A stretch of DNA of 64,000 nt, from positions 62,001 to 126,000 of the forward strand of contig CP073743.1 of the NCBI GenBank assembly GCA_024397935.1. The letters are read 5' to 3'. Below the pieces are notes generated by a model. That model saw only the letters and a program-made list of their open reading frames with translations, searched no databases and was not told where the DNA came from. This stretch comes from a bacterium SCSIO 12844 (lineage in GTDB: Bacteria > Pseudomonadota > Gammaproteobacteria > Francisellales > Francisellaceae). A program made the translations under genes and the position numbers. This document shows, one piece after another, positions 37,112-45,132 of the stretch; position 1 is the first letter of the stretch, and every line of letters starts with the position of its first letter.

Positions 37112-37188
37112 TGGCGGACCGGACGGGACTCGAACCCGCGACCTCCGGCGTGACAGGCCGGCATTCTAACCAGCTGAACTACCGGTCC
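37112..37188 (-). tRNA. tRNA-Asp (GUC)
   Basis: On the minus strand a 77-base cloverleaf with acceptor GGACCGG/CCGGTCC, D-arm GTTCAGCTGGTTAGAAT, anticodon loop CTGTCAC (anticodon GTC), T-arm GCGGGTTCGAGTCCCG, discriminator G and encoded CCA. It follows tRNA-Thr by nine bases and is probably co-transcribed with it. Confidence 0.95.
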
Positions 37189-37197
37189 GCGAAAAAG

Positions 37198-37273
37198 TGG
37201 TGCTGGCAGTAGGACTTGAACCCACAACCTGCCGATTACAAGTCGGCTGCTCTACCAGTTGAGCCATGCCAGC
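37198..37273 (-). tRNA. tRNA-Thr (UGU)
   Basis: On the minus strand a 76-base cloverleaf with acceptor GCTGGCA/TGCCAGC, anticodon stem-loop CCGACTTGTAATCGG (anticodon TGT), T-arm GTGGGTTCAAGTCCTAC and encoded CCA. It is the first of a two-tRNA transcript. Confidence 0.95.
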
Positions 37274-37497
37274 GAACGAGTTTGAATTATAGCGATGTGG
37301 TTGTATAAATCAAGTCTATTTTAGGACTTTTTTTATATTTTTTAAGAATGATTAGATTCTATTCAACAAGAATAAGATTTAAAATGATGAAAGTATTTTT
37401 ATTACCCATTATCCTTTTTATTGAAAATAGGCTATAACTAAGACTAAAGAGATTGTTAATATTGATAATATGGTTGTAGTATAAGGAGATATTATCT

Positions 37498-37941
37498 ATG
37501 AAGTCATCTCGAGCAAAAGAGCGCGGGTTTACACTAATTGAATTACTAATTGTCATTGTTATTTTAGGTATATTATCGGCTATTGCAATTCCAGCATATA
37601 ATAATTATGTCATTAAATCAAAAGTTGCGGATGCTTTAAGCCTTGTAACAGGCGCTAAAACGGGGATTGCCGTTTATTATAGTACTTCAAGCACTTTAGT
37701 TGGTGCAGATAATGCGGCAGTTGGCTTAGAAGATGCCACTGATATTGCTTCGAATTATGTCTCTAGTGTTAGCGTCTCTGATGGGGTGATTACGGCAACT
37801 CTAACAGGTATTGATACTGATGTAAATGGTGATGTGATAGTCTTAACACCGCAAGCAACAAAAGGGCGCTTAACTTGGTCATGCACAACCAATGTGCCTG
37901 TACAGTTTGCACCACAAGGTTGTAGTCAGATATCGAGTTAG
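37498..37941 (+). CDS. pilA: Type IV pilin, major subunit
   Basis: A 147-residue prepilin with leader MKSSRAKERG and mature start FTLIELLIVIVILGILSAIA, including the conserved glutamate at mature position 5. The C-terminal disulfide loop is SCTTNVPVQFAPQGC. A strong AAGGAGA lies nine bases before the ATG. It heads the pilA-pilB-pilC group, where it is polymerised by the next two products. No sigma-54 promoter is recognisable upstream. Confidence 0.93.
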   Translation: MKSSRAKERGFTLIELLIVIVILGILSAIAIPAYNNYVIKSKVADALSLVTGAKTGIAVYYSTSSTLVGADNAAVGLEDATDIASNYVSSVSVSDGVITATLTGIDTDVNGDVIVLTPQATKGRLTWSCTTNVPVQFAPQGCSQISS

Positions 37942-37978
37942 TGAATCATAAAGCTTATATTTTAATAAGGTAAAGATA

Positions 37979-39673
37979 ATGGCTTTAGTTGATCAATTAC
38001 AAGGTATGAGTTCATTTTTAATTAAAGAGTGTGCATTAGACCCACAAGCAATTACTGATGCAAAACGCGCCATTGAATCTTCCAAGCAAGGCCTCATTAG
38101 TTATTTAAGTCAAAATCATTTATTAGATGAGGTTGAGTTTGCTTATCGGGCTAGTAAGTTTTATGCATTACCTTTAATTGATATTAAAACATTAGATCCT
38201 TCTGTAATTCCTGATCAATACCTAGATGATAATTTGGTTAAACGCTATCATGTGATTCCGATTTTTAAACGCAATAACCGTTTGGTTTTAGCAACTTCCC
38301 AACCTTTAAATGTTGAAGCAATGCAAAGCTATCGTTTTTTTAGTGGTATGGAAGTAATTTGTGTGATGTGTATTTCATCTGAACTAGAGAAATTTATTAA
38401 TAAGGCGACACAATTTTATGCGCATCAGGTATTAGCTGATTTTTCAGATGAAAACTTAAGTGAAATTGAATTTGATATTGCATCAGCTACTAAAGATAAA
38501 GCAGATATGCAAGCGGATGCACCCATTGTTAAATTTGTTAATAAAACCATTATTGATGCGATTAAAAAAGGTGCTTCCGATATCCATTTTGAGCCATTTG
38601 AACGACAATATCGAATTCGTTATCGACTCGATGGTATTTTATATGAGCAATCTAAACCGCCTGTACATTTAGCCAAACAATTAACTTCTCGTTTAAAAAT
38701 TATGGCAAATTTGGATATTGCTGAGAGACGTATTCCTCAAGATGGTCGTTTTAAAATGCAAATATCGAAACGTTCAGCGGTTGATTTTCGTGTTAGTACT
38801 TGTCCAACACTTTATGGGGAGAAAATTGTTTTAAGAATTCTTGATTCAGGACAATTAAATTTAAATGTACATGAGTTAGGGCTAGAAGCATACCAAAAAG
38901 CACAGTATTTAAATGCATTGAATTTATCTCAAGGTATGGTGTTGGTGACAGGTCCTACAGGTTCAGGTAAGACGGTGACTTTATACAGTGGCTTAAGTAT
39001 TATTAATCAATTAGATAAAAATGTATCCACTGCAGAAGACCCTATTGAGATTAATTTACCAGGGGTTAATCAGGTGAATATTAACCCTAAAACAGGTTTA
39101 ACATTTGCAAGTACCTTACGGGCTTTTTTACGACAAGATCCAGATATTATTATGATTGGCGAAATCCGTGATTTAGAAACAGCTGAAATTGCAATTAAAG
39201 CTGCACAAACGGGACATTTAGTTTTATCAACATTACATACAAATAATGCATGTGAGACGATTACGCGTTTAGCATCAATGGGGCTAGCTTCTTATAATAT
39301 TGCAAGTTCTATTACGCTTGTGATCGCACAGCGTTTAATTAGAAAGCTTTGTGACTATTGTAAAGAAGAAGATCATATCCATTCATCTGCACTAAAAGAG
39401 CTAGGCTTTCAAGAAACACAGCTTATCGATGATGTCACTATTTATAAAGCTTGTGGCTGTGAACATTGTAATCATGGTTATAAGGGTAGAATTGGTGTAT
39501 TTGAGATACTTGAGATTACACCTGAGATTCAGCAATTAATTTTAGAAAAAGCCAATGTTGCTGAATTATTAAAAATGGCTAAATCACAAAAACTGATTAC
39601 TTTGAAAGATGCAATTATTTTAAAAGTATTACAAGGTATTACATCATTAGAAGAATTAAACCGTACAACATAG
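37979..39673 (+). CDS. pilB: Type IV pilus assembly ATPase PilB
   Basis: Hexameric motor that drives pilin polymerisation from the cytoplasmic face. The 564-residue protein has an N-terminal MshEN-like domain, the Walker A box GPTGSGKT at residues 325-332, the Asp and His boxes, and the zinc motif CDYC...CGCEHC in the C-terminal domain. It lies 37 bases after pilA and 35 before pilC. Confidence 0.95.
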   Translation: MALVDQLQGMSSFLIKECALDPQAITDAKRAIESSKQGLISYLSQNHLLDEVEFAYRASKFYALPLIDIKTLDPSVIPDQYLDDNLVKRYHVIPIFKRNNRLVLATSQPLNVEAMQSYRFFSGMEVICVMCISSELEKFINKATQFYAHQVLADFSDENLSEIEFDIASATKDKADMQADAPIVKFVNKTIIDAIKKGASDIHFEPFERQYRIRYRLDGILYEQSKPPVHLAKQLTSRLKIMANLDIAERRIPQDGRFKMQISKRSAVDFRVSTCPTLYGEKIVLRILDSGQLNLNVHELGLEAYQKAQYLNALNLSQGMVLVTGPTGSGKTVTLYSGLSIINQLDKNVSTAEDPIEINLPGVNQVNINPKTGLTFASTLRAFLRQDPDIIMIGEIRDLETAEIAIKAAQTGHLVLSTLHTNNACETITRLASMGLASYNIASSITLVIAQRLIRKLCDYCKEEDHIHSSALKELGFQETQLIDDVTIYKACGCEHCNHGYKGRIGVFEILEITPEIQQLILEKANVAELLKMAKSQKLITLKDAIILKVLQGITSLEELNRTT

Positions 39674-39708
39674 CATATATAATTTTTTAAGAGAAAAGTA
39701 TTAATATC

Positions 39709-40929
39709 ATGTCAAAAAGGTTAAACAAACAACATATATTTCTATGGAAAGGTAAAGATGAAGAAGGCTTAATGATTCAGGGGCAAACCGCTGCATCAAC
39801 GCTACAAAGTGCGCGTACATTATTGATTAAACAAGGTATTACAGTATTATCAATTCGTAAACAATCAAAATCATTATCTATTTTCGAGCCGCCGATTAAG
39901 GCAGTCGATATTGCATTTTTTTTCAGACAAATGGCAACGATGTTAACTGCAGGCATTCCAATTATCCAAGCTTTGGATATGTTAGTAGAAAGCTCAAACC
40001 ATCAAAAAAAATTAGCGAGTATTTTAGTTGATATTCGTCATATGGTTTCATCGGGTCGAACACTATCAGATAGCTTAACGAAGTATGCCAATTATTTTGA
40101 TGTATTATCGATTAATCTTGTCAAAGCTGGTGAGGCCTCAGGGCAACTAGATCATATGCTAGCACGCATAGCAACCTATAAAGAAAAACATGAAACATTA
40201 AAGAAAAAAGTTAAAAAAGCACTGTATTATCCGATTGCTGTTTTAGTGACAGCAATTATTGTTACAGCCGTTATGTTAATTTATGTTGTACCAACATTTT
40301 CTGATTTATTTGATAGTTTTGGTGCAACGCTACCATCGTTTACACAGATGATTATTGATCTATCTAATTTTGCTCAAGCCTATTGGCATGTGATTGCTCT
40401 ATTAATTTTATTTAGTATTATCGTATTATCACAACTAAGACGTAAAAATTTTAAATTTCACTATTTAACAGATCAATGGTTATTAAAAACACCAATTGTT
40501 GGTAAGATTTTAAAAACAGCCGCTGTGGCACGTTTTGCTAGAACACTAGCGACAATTTTCTCTTCTGGTATGCCAATGATTGAGGCATTAGAAGTAGTTG
40601 CCAAATCAACCGGTAATTTAGTTTATGAGCATGCCGCATTAAGAATTCGAACTTTGGTTAGTCATGGTGCGACATTGCATAGTGCAATTGAAGAAGTTTA
40701 TATTTTTCCGAACTTTCTTGTACAGATGGTCGCAGTGGGTGAAAATTCTGGCAACCTTGATCATATGCTGAATAAAGTTGCTGATATCTATGAAGAAGAT
40801 GTTGATCATGCAGTTGAAAGCTTAAGTAGCTTAATAGAACCTGTGATTATGATTATCTTAGGTGGTTTAATTGGCGGATTAGTTGTTGCAATGTATTTGC
40901 CAATTTTCCAACTCGGCTCTATTATGTAA
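39709..40929 (+). CDS. pilC: Type IV pilus inner-membrane platform protein PilC
   Basis: A 406-residue GspF-family protein with two cytoplasmic T2SSF repeats (FFRQMATMLTAGIPIIQALD and FARTLATIFSSGMPMIEALE) separated by a membrane pair, and a final helix near residue 385. It anchors PilB to the growing pilus. The prepilin peptidase gene pilD that often follows is not here; a glycosyltransferase takes its place. Confidence 0.95.
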   Translation: MSKRLNKQHIFLWKGKDEEGLMIQGQTAASTLQSARTLLIKQGITVLSIRKQSKSLSIFEPPIKAVDIAFFFRQMATMLTAGIPIIQALDMLVESSNHQKKLASILVDIRHMVSSGRTLSDSLTKYANYFDVLSINLVKAGEASGQLDHMLARIATYKEKHETLKKKVKKALYYPIAVLVTAIIVTAVMLIYVVPTFSDLFDSFGATLPSFTQMIIDLSNFAQAYWHVIALLILFSIIVLSQLRRKNFKFHYLTDQWLLKTPIVGKILKTAAVARFARTLATIFSSGMPMIEALEVVAKSTGNLVYEHAALRIRTLVSHGATLHSAIEEVYIFPNFLVQMVAVGENSGNLDHMLNKVADIYEEDVDHAVESLSSLIEPVIMIILGGLIGGLVVAMYLPIFQLGSIM

Positions 40930-40963
40930 TCATTCAAAGTTAAATAGTATTTAAATAAAGTTA

Positions 40964-42001
40964 ATGATTTCATTACATGGTAAAACAGTATTATTAAGTA
41001 AAACCAATCAAATTGGTGATGTGATTATGACATTACCAGCAGCGACAGAGATAAAAAAGCATTATCCTGATGCACGTATATTATTTTTAGCCTCAGCATC
41101 AAAAACGAAGGATATTGTTAATCGTTATCAAGATGTTGATCAGCTGATTAATTGGGATGAGATTCAAGAGATGCCTGAAGAAAAGGCTATTGAATATATT
41201 CGTTCACTTGGTATTGATTCAGTTATTCATTTTCACCCTAATAAGGCAATTGCACGTTTAATGAAAAAAGCTAAAATTCCTATTCGTGTTGGTACATCTC
41301 GAAGAATGTATCACTTTCTTTATTGTAATCGTTGGCGAAATGTCAGCCGTAGTCAGTCAAATTTACATGAGACTGAATTGGATATGATGCTATTAAAACC
41401 ATTTACAAATAAGGCCTATTATACAAAAGATGAAATTATAGCCTTGAGAGAATTTAAAAGCGTTAATGCGAATGAAAAAGTGTCATCTTTAATTGATAAG
41501 GACAAATTTAATTTAATTATACATCCTAAGACACGTGGTGAGCATATTGAATGGTCACCATCATTTTATGCAGAATTAATTTGCCAACTACCACAAGATA
41601 AATTTAAAGTCTTTATCACAGGTAGCCAAAAAGAAGGAGAGAAAGTATATCAAGAGCTCATAGAGCCTGTAGCTGAGCTTGTTACTGATCTTACTGGAAA
41701 GACAAGCTTAGGTGAAGTTATTGACTTAATCGCTTTATCTGATGGCTTAATTGCAGGTAGTACAGGGCCTGTACATATTGCAGCAGCCTATGGTATTCAT
41801 ACCTTAGGTATGTATGCACCAATAAAACCATTTCACGCTGGTCGTTGGGGGCCTGTAGGTAAACAAGCTGAGAGTTTATCAATAGAAAAAGACTGTAGTG
41901 ACTGCCGGATTAACATGCGCTGTCATTGCGTAAATGAAATTCCAGTTGATCAAGTAAAAACCATTGTATTGGGTTGGCAGAAAAATAAAGAAAATTCTTA
42001 A
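40964..42001 (+). CDS. Glycosyltransferase family 9 (heptosyltransferase-like)
   Basis: A 345-residue ADP-heptose:LPS heptosyltransferase homologue. The N-terminal Rossmann unit starts LLSKTNQIGDVIMTLPAATE, and the C-terminal nucleotide-sugar site has AGSTGPVHIAAAYG. It probably adds a sugar to the lipopolysaccharide core. A cysteine-rich end (CSDCRINMRCHC) is unusual. Position directly after pilC with a 34-base gap suggests co-transcription with the pilus genes. Confidence 0.85.
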   Translation: MISLHGKTVLLSKTNQIGDVIMTLPAATEIKKHYPDARILFLASASKTKDIVNRYQDVDQLINWDEIQEMPEEKAIEYIRSLGIDSVIHFHPNKAIARLMKKAKIPIRVGTSRRMYHFLYCNRWRNVSRSQSNLHETELDMMLLKPFTNKAYYTKDEIIALREFKSVNANEKVSSLIDKDKFNLIIHPKTRGEHIEWSPSFYAELICQLPQDKFKVFITGSQKEGEKVYQELIEPVAELVTDLTGKTSLGEVIDLIALSDGLIAGSTGPVHIAAAYGIHTLGMYAPIKPFHAGRWGPVGKQAESLSIEKDCSDCRINMRCHCVNEIPVDQVKTIVLGWQKNKENS

Positions 42002-42057
42002 AAGCAAAGTGTTGACAAGTCTGCATTATGCGCATAAAATGCCATCTCGTTAGCTAT

Positions 42058-42133
<76 letters not shown>

Positions 42134-42166
42134 GCTAAACAAATTTCATGTTTATTGAATATCGCT

Positions 42167-42254
42167 GGAGGAATGGCTGAGTGGTCGAAAGCGGCGGTCT
42201 TGAAAACCGTTGAGGGTAACACCTCCGGGGGTTCGAATCCCTCTTCCTCCGCCA
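42167..42254 (+). tRNA. tRNA-Ser (UGA), integration site of the island
   Basis: An 88-base class II tRNA with acceptor GGAGGAA/TTCCTCC, anticodon loop TCTTGAAAA (TGA), a long variable arm (TGAGGGTAACACCTCC) and encoded CCA. Its last 20 bases are the start of the attachment-site repeat that recurs at 61723, so the gene was preserved intact on integration. Confidence 0.95.
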
Positions 42255-42283
42255 TTTTAGTGTTTTTTAAAGTCTCAAATCAT
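42235..42283 (+). repeat. attL: 49-bp direct repeat at the 3' end of tRNA-Ser
   Basis: The 49 bases from the T-arm of tRNA-Ser through AAAGTCTCAAATCAT are identical to 61723-61771. After one mismatch six more bases match. This is the classical mark of tyrosine-recombinase integration at a tRNA gene. Confidence 0.95.
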
Positions 42284-42368
42284 CCCAAAAACAGCTTCAA
42301 CCCCTTGATTTACCGTTGATTTTACGTCTTATATCGTTTTTTATGATCTTATAGCCACTTTTAATAAA

Positions 42369-42390
42369 GTGGGGTAAGTTTGGGGGTAAC
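42369..42390 (+). repeat. Left arm-type GGGGTAA repeats next to attL
   Basis: GTGGGGTAAGTTTGGGGGTA and the next two bases contain two GGGGTAA units 11 bases apart. An inverted copy, GTTACCCC, lies at 42422-42429. The same pair recurs at 61648-61668 near attR. They are probable arm-binding sites of the integrase and may also mark the repressible int promoter. Confidence 0.6.
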
Positions 42391-42432
42391 TGTTATAATT
42401 TACTATATATGAGATTTTGGAGTTACCCCAAC

Positions 42433-43653
42433 ATGCCCTTGAACACCGCTAAAATACTAGCCTTAAAGCCGAAGGAAAAAGACTATAAAGCTTTTGATGC
42501 AAATGGCCTCTTTATGATTGTTAAAAAAAATGGCGCTCGTTGGTGGCGATTTAAATATCGTTATTGCGGTAAAGAGCAAACTTTATCGTTAGGCATCTAC
42601 CCTGATGTTTCATTAAAGGACGCTCGAATAAAACGTGATGAATATCGTAAAATGTTAATCGATGGTGTTAATCCAGCCGAGACAAGAAAAAAAATGAAAG
42701 AAGATATTCAAGGCGAAAATTTATTTGAAACAATCGCGCTAGAATGGCATCAAATGAAAAAAGATCAATGGTCGCTTAAATATGCTGAAATTGTTCTTAG
42801 TTCGCTTAAACGTAATATCTTTCCTTATGTGACAAATAAACATATCAATAGTATTACACCAACACAAATGCTGGCAATTTTAAAAAAGCTTGAGAGTAAG
42901 GGTAAAGTTGAAACAACACGTAAAATTAAACAGACGTGTGGTCAAATTTTTCGTTATGCTGTTGCATTGGGTAAATGTGATCGTGATCCGACACGTGATA
43001 TTGGTGATGCTTTAAAAACAGCTAGAGCCACCCCCTATGCATTTTTATCGCATCCTGATGATATAGCAAAACTTCTAAGAGATATTGATCAATATCATGG
43101 TCACTTCATTGTTAAATGTGCATTAATGCTAGCACCACTTGTATTTGTAAGACCAACAGAGCTTGCTCAAGCCCAATGGCAAGAAATTAACCTTGATGCT
43201 TGTGAATGGCATATTGCTGAGCAGCGTATGAAGATGGGGCAAAAGCACATTGTGCCATTATCACGCCAAGCGATGGAAATTATCAATGCAGTACGATTAT
43301 ATACAAACACCAGCCGTTATGTTTTCCCAAGTCCAAAAGATTTTGACAAGCCCATGAATAGTGAGAGTTTAAGGCGAGCCTTGCGACTTTTGGGATATTC
43401 AGCCGAAGAAGTGACAACTCATGGTTTTAGGCATATGGCATCGACGCGCTTACATGAAATGGCTTCTGATTTTGGTTGGCATTCTGATGCAATTGAAAGG
43501 CAATTAGCTCATGCTGAACGTAATAAAATCAAGGCAGCTTATAATCATGCGGAGTATTTATCTGAAAGAAGACGCATGATGCAAATCTGGTCAGATTATC
43601 TTGATGAGCTAAAATTTGGCACGAATGTAGTAGCTTTGAGTTCTAAGCGTTAA
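42433..43653 (+). CDS. int: Tyrosine recombinase/integrase, P4 type
   Basis: Catalyses integration and excision at the tRNA-Ser site. Residues 1-80 are the DUF4102 arm-binding domain (ALKPKEKDYKAFDANGLFMI), then a SAM-like core-binding domain, then the catalytic domain with Arg in FVRPTELAQAQW, HGFRHMASTRLHE, and the final Tyr in AYNHAEYLSERR. The frame opens at 42409, but MPLNTAKILALK at 42433 is the usual family start and has a GGAG upstream. About 406 residues, apparently intact. Confidence 0.93.
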   Translation: MPLNTAKILALKPKEKDYKAFDANGLFMIVKKNGARWWRFKYRYCGKEQTLSLGIYPDVSLKDARIKRDEYRKMLIDGVNPAETRKKMKEDIQGENLFETIALEWHQMKKDQWSLKYAEIVLSSLKRNIFPYVTNKHINSITPTQMLAILKKLESKGKVETTRKIKQTCGQIFRYAVALGKCDRDPTRDIGDALKTARATPYAFLSHPDDIAKLLRDIDQYHGHFIVKCALMLAPLVFVRPTELAQAQWQEINLDACEWHIAEQRMKMGQKHIVPLSRQAMEIINAVRLYTNTSRYVFPSPKDFDKPMNSESLRRALRLLGYSAEEVTTHGFRHMASTRLHEMASDFGWHSDAIERQLAHAERNKIKAAYNHAEYLSERRRMMQIWSDYLDELKFGTNVVALSSKR

Positions 43654-43711
43654 TAAAATATAGTGCATTTAATAGATTGATGGAACTTAATTTAAAACTA
43701 ATGGATTTAGA

Positions 43712-44713
43712 ATGCTAAAAGAAATTAATATACCAAGTCCTTTAACATTATCATATGATCAGCTGGTACGTAGATGGGATTATAAAAAAGCTTATTATGA
43801 TGCTTCTGATATTGAAGTATTATATGAAATACTTAATTTAGTTTCCCATGATGGTCTTGCAATGCGTGGATCATTTAGAAAACTAACGTTGGTGGATACG
43901 TGTATATACAAAATAAAATTATTCGCCACCAAAACAGAAGAACCATCAGAATATCTTGAGTGGTCTATGTTAGCTCATGCTTTAAGTCGAAAACTATCTA
44001 AGGAATATGCTTGTAAAAAGTATAAATTTTGTCAAGCTGGATTTATTTATGTTCCTATGTTTAAAGAGTATATTTTACAAACTCTTAAGTCTTTCCAGCT
44101 GAATGATATTAAAATAAGAAATGATGAAGTTGATGTTAGTGTTGAGGATGTTACAGATGTAAATTTATCTGAATGCCTGCTGAATATGTTGGAAAATGGC
44201 TCAATAGAAGTTAATAGCGATAATCCATGTCAACATGCTAGTGATGAAAATCATATAATCATATATTTTTATGATGAGAGAGTCTTTTTAAGTAAAAATG
44301 ATGATGATCTTCCAGTTAAAATTATTTTGCGTCCTTTAGTATTTAATAAAAATCATTTGTATATAAATACGTTAGACTTATTACAGTTTGAACAAAAACA
44401 TTCTGAGTCTGACTTATCAAATAATATAGACCCAAAACTTTATAATGAACTATCAGATAAATTTTTTAACCCTAACAGTCGCTATTACCTAGAAGAAATG
44501 CATATTGCATTACAAGCTGCACATGCAATATATGTTGAAAACTATGGAAACCCAAAACATGGAACACATAGACGAATTAAAACATGGATTCATGAACATT
44601 ATCCATTTTATGCTGAAAAGGATTTTGATGGTGAGTTTAAGGAAACAGCACCTTTGAAAAGATTGTGTACCATTGCAACAGCTAAGCTAGATAAAAATAA
44701 AAATTATAGGTGA
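43712..44713 (+). CDS. Island protein of unknown function
   Basis: I do not recognise this 333-residue protein. It has no signal peptide or membrane helix. The C-terminal 80 residues (YYLEEMHIALQAAHAIYVEN, then HRRIKTWIHEHYP) resemble the end of uncharacterised phage and island proteins found near integrases. The middle is acidic (residues 145-215). It starts 58 bases after the integrase gene and may share its transcript. Confidence 0.5.
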   Translation: MLKEINIPSPLTLSYDQLVRRWDYKKAYYDASDIEVLYEILNLVSHDGLAMRGSFRKLTLVDTCIYKIKLFATKTEEPSEYLEWSMLAHALSRKLSKEYACKKYKFCQAGFIYVPMFKEYILQTLKSFQLNDIKIRNDEVDVSVEDVTDVNLSECLLNMLENGSIEVNSDNPCQHASDENHIIIYFYDERVFLSKNDDDLPVKIILRPLVFNKNHLYINTLDLLQFEQKHSESDLSNNIDPKLYNELSDKFFNPNSRYYLEEMHIALQAAHAIYVENYGNPKHGTHRRIKTWIHEHYPFYAEKDFDGEFKETAPLKRLCTIATAKLDKNKNYR

Positions 44714-44763
44714 TCTTAAAAAATATATTATATATTAATTAGTTAGATTTAAAAATTCCATCT

Positions 44764-44782
44764 GGTTCACCCATGGTTCACC
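44764..44782 (+). repeat. Two GGTTCACC repeats, 11-bp period, upstream of alpA
   Basis: GGTTCACC-CAT-GGTTCACC lies about 95 bases before the AlpA-like gene. Period and position suit an operator or origin iteron. The complement GGTGAACC is reminiscent of the GGTGAACA iterons recognised by the P4 alpha protein, but only two copies are present. Confidence 0.4.
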
Positions 44783-44877
44783 TATTTGGTTGATCTATTC
44801 AAGCTTTTTTTCCTGTCTTAGGATTGTCATTGAGCTAATAACAGCTCAGACAAAACTTTAACAAGGAAACATGTATT

Positions 44878-45132
44878 ATGAATAGTATCTTAAGATTACC
44901 ACAAGTTATATCCGTAACTAATCTATCACGTGCGACAATTTATCGCTTGATTAATCAAGGTGAGTTTCCAAGACAAATTAAACTTGGTGAACGTTCAAGT
45001 GGTTGGGTTCAAGATGAAATCAATCAGTGGCTTGAAAGTCGTATTCATGCCAGAGATGAACAACTTAAAAAGACAAAAAATGATTCAGTTTATTTACATC
45101 AATTAAATAAAAAGGGGGTGTGCTATGAGTAA
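44878..45132 (+). CDS. AlpA-family DNA-binding regulator
   Basis: An 84-residue MerR-like winged-helix protein: LRLPQVISVTNLSRATIYRL, GEFPRQIKLGERSSGWV, then EINQWLESR, the standard AlpA wording. In P4-like elements AlpA homologues act as excisionase or activate int. It overlaps the next gene by eight bases, so expression is coupled to the replication protein. AAGGA precedes the ATG. Confidence 0.88.
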   Translation: MNSILRLPQVISVTNLSRATIYRLINQGEFPRQIKLGERSSGWVQDEINQWLESRIHARDEQLKKTKNDSVYLHQLNKKGVCYE

